Source: Candidatus Kapaibacterium thiocyanatum (GTDB lineage: Bacteria > Bacteroidota > Ignavibacteria > Kapaibacteriales > Kapaibacteriaceae). From it: DNA of 64,000 bases. The translations under genes and the position numbers were made by a program. The notes beneath the pieces are model-generated. The model worked only from the letters and a program-made list of their open reading frames with translations, was not told the origin of the DNA and made no database searches. The stretch is taken from assembly GCA_001899175.1 (NCBI GenBank), contig MKVH01000013.1:1-64000 (forward strand), in the 5' to 3' direction. Below, piece after piece: positions 62,259-64,000 of this stretch; the stretch's first letter is position 1, and the number at the start of each line of letters is the position of its first letter.

Positions 62259-64000
62259 ATGGGCAATTGTGTCCGTTTGGCCGTGACCGCGTCATTGTTG
62301 TTGCTGATTCTGCCGGCATGGCTGTATGCCGATGCCACCATCACGGGTAAGGTCGTGAGCGGTGACGGAGGGGAGCCGGTCGCAGGTATCAGAGTACGTG
62401 CGATCGGTATCAACAAGGTCGCCTACACGAATTCGAAAGGCGTATTCAAACTGAACGTTCCTGCCGGTGAGCGGCAGATACAGTTCGGCGGCATCGCCTT
62501 CAGCGATACGACGATCACCGTACGCGATCTTAAGGATGGAGAGACGCGCTCCATCGACGTCGGCATGACTCCGCGTTCGACGCTGTTCAACGACGTCATC
62601 GTCTACGGCGCATTCAAACGCGCGGAGAAGGTGACGGAAACCCCGGCCGCCGTGACGGCCATGAATACCGACGACATCGTACACGCCGCACGAGGTAACC
62701 AGCTCGGCCGTGCACTCGAGGGACTGAACGGTGTGGACGTCACGCAGAACGGTGCCACGGACTTCAACGTGAACACGCGCGGATTCAACAACAGCACCAA
62801 CCGTCGTCTGCTCGTCCTGGTCGATGGCCGCGACGTCGCCCTGCAACAGATCGGTGCCACGGAATGGAACTCCTTCGCGAGCTCGCTGGATGACTTCAGC
62901 CGGATCGAACTGATCCGCGGCCCTGCAGCAGCTCTGTACGGCGCCAATGCATTCAATGGAGTACTGAACCTGACCACGCTTTCCCCGCGCGAAGCCATCG
63001 GCACCAGGATCTCCGTCCTCGCCGGTGACTACGCGACCCTCCGTACGGACGTTCGCCATGCCGGTGCATGGGACAAGCTCGCATACAAGATCACGCTCGG
63101 TCACTCGCAGAGCAAGAACCTGTCGCGCAATCGTACGGACAGTGCGTCGATCGTCCATGAATATCCGGGACTGTTTCCTGCGGGACTCGAGCAGAACGCG
63201 CTCACGGACGATGACCTGAACACGTTCGCAACCTACGGTACGGCGCGTCTCGACTACGATCTGACGCCGACGTCGACGATTCTCGGCGAAGTAGGATATA
63301 CGCAGTTCGGCAACGAAGTGATGATGGCCGGTGCGGGACGGATCCACGTTCCGAAGTCCGAGAAACCGTTCGCACGTCTGGCCTTCCACGAGACGCACTT
63401 CCACGTCCAGGCTGCCTACAATGCACGTCGTACGATCGATACCATGCGTATCCTCGCGGCACCTCCAGGAACGATCATCCTCGACGATTCCTACGATCTC
63501 AACCTCGATGCCCAGTATGCGGATACCATCTCGTCGTCGTTGAACTACGTCGTCGGTGGTCAGATCCAGCATATGTCCGTGGGCTCGAAGGGAACGGTCT
63601 TCCCGAACGATCCCATCACGGCCAACATCGGCGGTATCTATGGTCAGCTCGAATACAACATCGCACAGCCGCTGTCCGTGATCCTCTCGGCCCGCTACGA
63701 CAATTCGTCGATCTATCCCCAGCAGTTCTCCCCACGCGCGGCCGTCGTCTTCACGCCGGTCACCGGACATCAGCTCAGGCTCAGTGCCGGACGTTCCTTC
63801 CAGCGTGCGAACTTCTCGGAACTGTACCGTCGCTATGGATTCCGTCCGGTCTTCAACGCCCAGGGTGCTCCGGTGAACTTCCGTCCTGTCCAGCAGCGCA
63901 TCAACGATACGCTGACGGCACTGACAGGAACGCAGCAGAACGTCGATCTGTCGCTCTTCGATCCCAGCGTCACGAATCCCCGCGATCCCCGTGCCATCCA
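62259..64000 (+). CDS. TonB-dependent receptor, 5' part
   Basis: The gene starts at the ATG at 62259 after a ribosome site GAGGAA and runs past the window end, so at least 580 residues are seen without a stop. A signal peptide (LAVTASLLLLILPAWLYA) precedes a carboxypeptidase-regulatory domain (TITGKVVSGDGGEPVAGIRV, residues about 27-105). The plug has VTETPAAVTAMNTDDIVHAA, LNGVDVTQNGATDFNVNTRG, LVLVDGRDVALQQIG and GPAAALYGANAFNGVLNLTT, all typical of TonB plugs. Barrel strands follow. The plug type suggests siderophore- or vitamin-like uptake, which is not specific. It sits downstream of the AhpD triplet. Confidence 0.93.
   Translation, partial: MGNCVRLAVTASLLLLILPAWLYADATITGKVVSGDGGEPVAGIRVRAIGINKVAYTNSKGVFKLNVPAGERQIQFGGIAFSDTTITVRDLKDGETRSIDVGMTPRSTLFNDVIVYGAFKRAEKVTETPAAVTAMNTDDIVHAARGNQLGRALEGLNGVDVTQNGATDFNVNTRGFNNSTNRRLLVLVDGRDVALQQIGATEWNSFASSLDDFSRIELIRGPAAALYGANAFNGVLNLTTLSPREAIGTRISVLAGDYATLRTDVRHAGAWDKLAYKITLGHSQSKNLSRNRTDSASIVHEYPGLFPAGLEQNALTDDDLNTFATYGTARLDYDLTPTSTILGEVGYTQFGNEVMMAGAGRIHVPKSEKPFARLAFHETHFHVQAAYNARRTIDTMRILAAPPGTIILDDSYDLNLDAQYADTISSSLNYVVGGQIQHMSVGSKGTVFPNDPITANIGGIYGQLEYNIAQPLSVILSARYDNSSIYPQQFSPRAAVVFTPVTGHQLRLSAGRSFQRANFSELYRRYGFRPVFNAQGAPVNFRPVQQRINDTLTALTGTQQNVDLSLFDPSVTNPRDPRAI

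Noticed and set aside
62292-63770. A long minus-strand frame opposite the receptor
   Set aside because: It lacks domains and a start site; the plus strand encodes a clear TonB receptor.

Overview
The window is a GC-rich bacterial chromosome segment whose gene content points to the Bacteroidota/Chlorobiota (FCB) side of the tree. The indications are large secreted proteins ending in type IX secretion-like sorting domains, two TonB-dependent receptors with an N-terminal carboxypeptidase-regulatory domain (one paired with a DUF4249 lipoprotein), an LptD/DUF4292 pair, and a promoter matching the TTTG / TAnnTTTG consensus of that group. Shine-Dalgarno sites are nevertheless present before several genes. 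A Kapaibacterium- or Ignavibacteria-like organism would fit, but this is inference and no marker rRNA is present. I saw no tRNA, rRNA, CRISPR array or intact insertion sequence.

Region 1 (1-4553) is accessory DNA, visibly more AT-rich in its toxin tips. It holds the 3' ends of two RHS polymorphic-toxin genes that share a nearly identical RHS core but carry different C-terminal domains: a zinc-metallopeptidase-like tip and a JAB/DUF4329-like tip. Each is followed by a small exported protein that is a candidate immunity factor, and then by the same family of mosaic repeats. Two decayed RHS fragments flank the repeats. The whole looks like a recombining store of toxin tips.

Region 2 (4554-25315) is mostly metabolic and envelope genes in short, often translationally coupled operons: a PspC pair; an ATP-grasp-like protein, amidohydrolase and ferredoxin; a TonB receptor with DUF4249 lipoprotein; trmH-like, class V aminotransferase, an RdgB-CMD fusion and dacB; a di-haem oxidase, Rieske protein and porin; a TlpA-like thioredoxin; leucyl aminopeptidase; penicillin acylase; and an epimerase.

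Region 3 (25369-33351) encodes two giant secreted proteins with Ig-like or choice-of-anchor repeats and sorting-type C-termini. Region 4 (33508-44533) runs entirely on the minus strand: M3 oligoendopeptidase, TPR protein, M24 peptidase, MeaB, GlmS, LptD and a DUF4292 lipoprotein.

Region 5 (44659-50746) is a plus-strand run with many overlapping starts: QueD-like, FolE, RNase HII, sodium/solute symporter, PgsA, FtsY and three small membrane proteins. Region 6 (50789-56072) is a block of four secreted surface proteins of unknown function, two with a shared C-terminal module, ending in a glycine-rich protein. Region 7 (56205-64000) has an FG-GAP/cytochrome-type protein coupled to purB, an MFS transporter, three tandem AhpD-like proteins with CxxC motifs, and a TonB-dependent receptor that runs off the window.

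The number of peptidases (M17, M3, M24, S45, DacB), TonB receptors and oligomeric surface proteins suggests a proteolytic heterotroph. The most unusual parts are the RHS tip/immunity/repeat locus, the RdgB-CMD fusion, the oxidase-Rieske-porin operon and the AhpD triplet.
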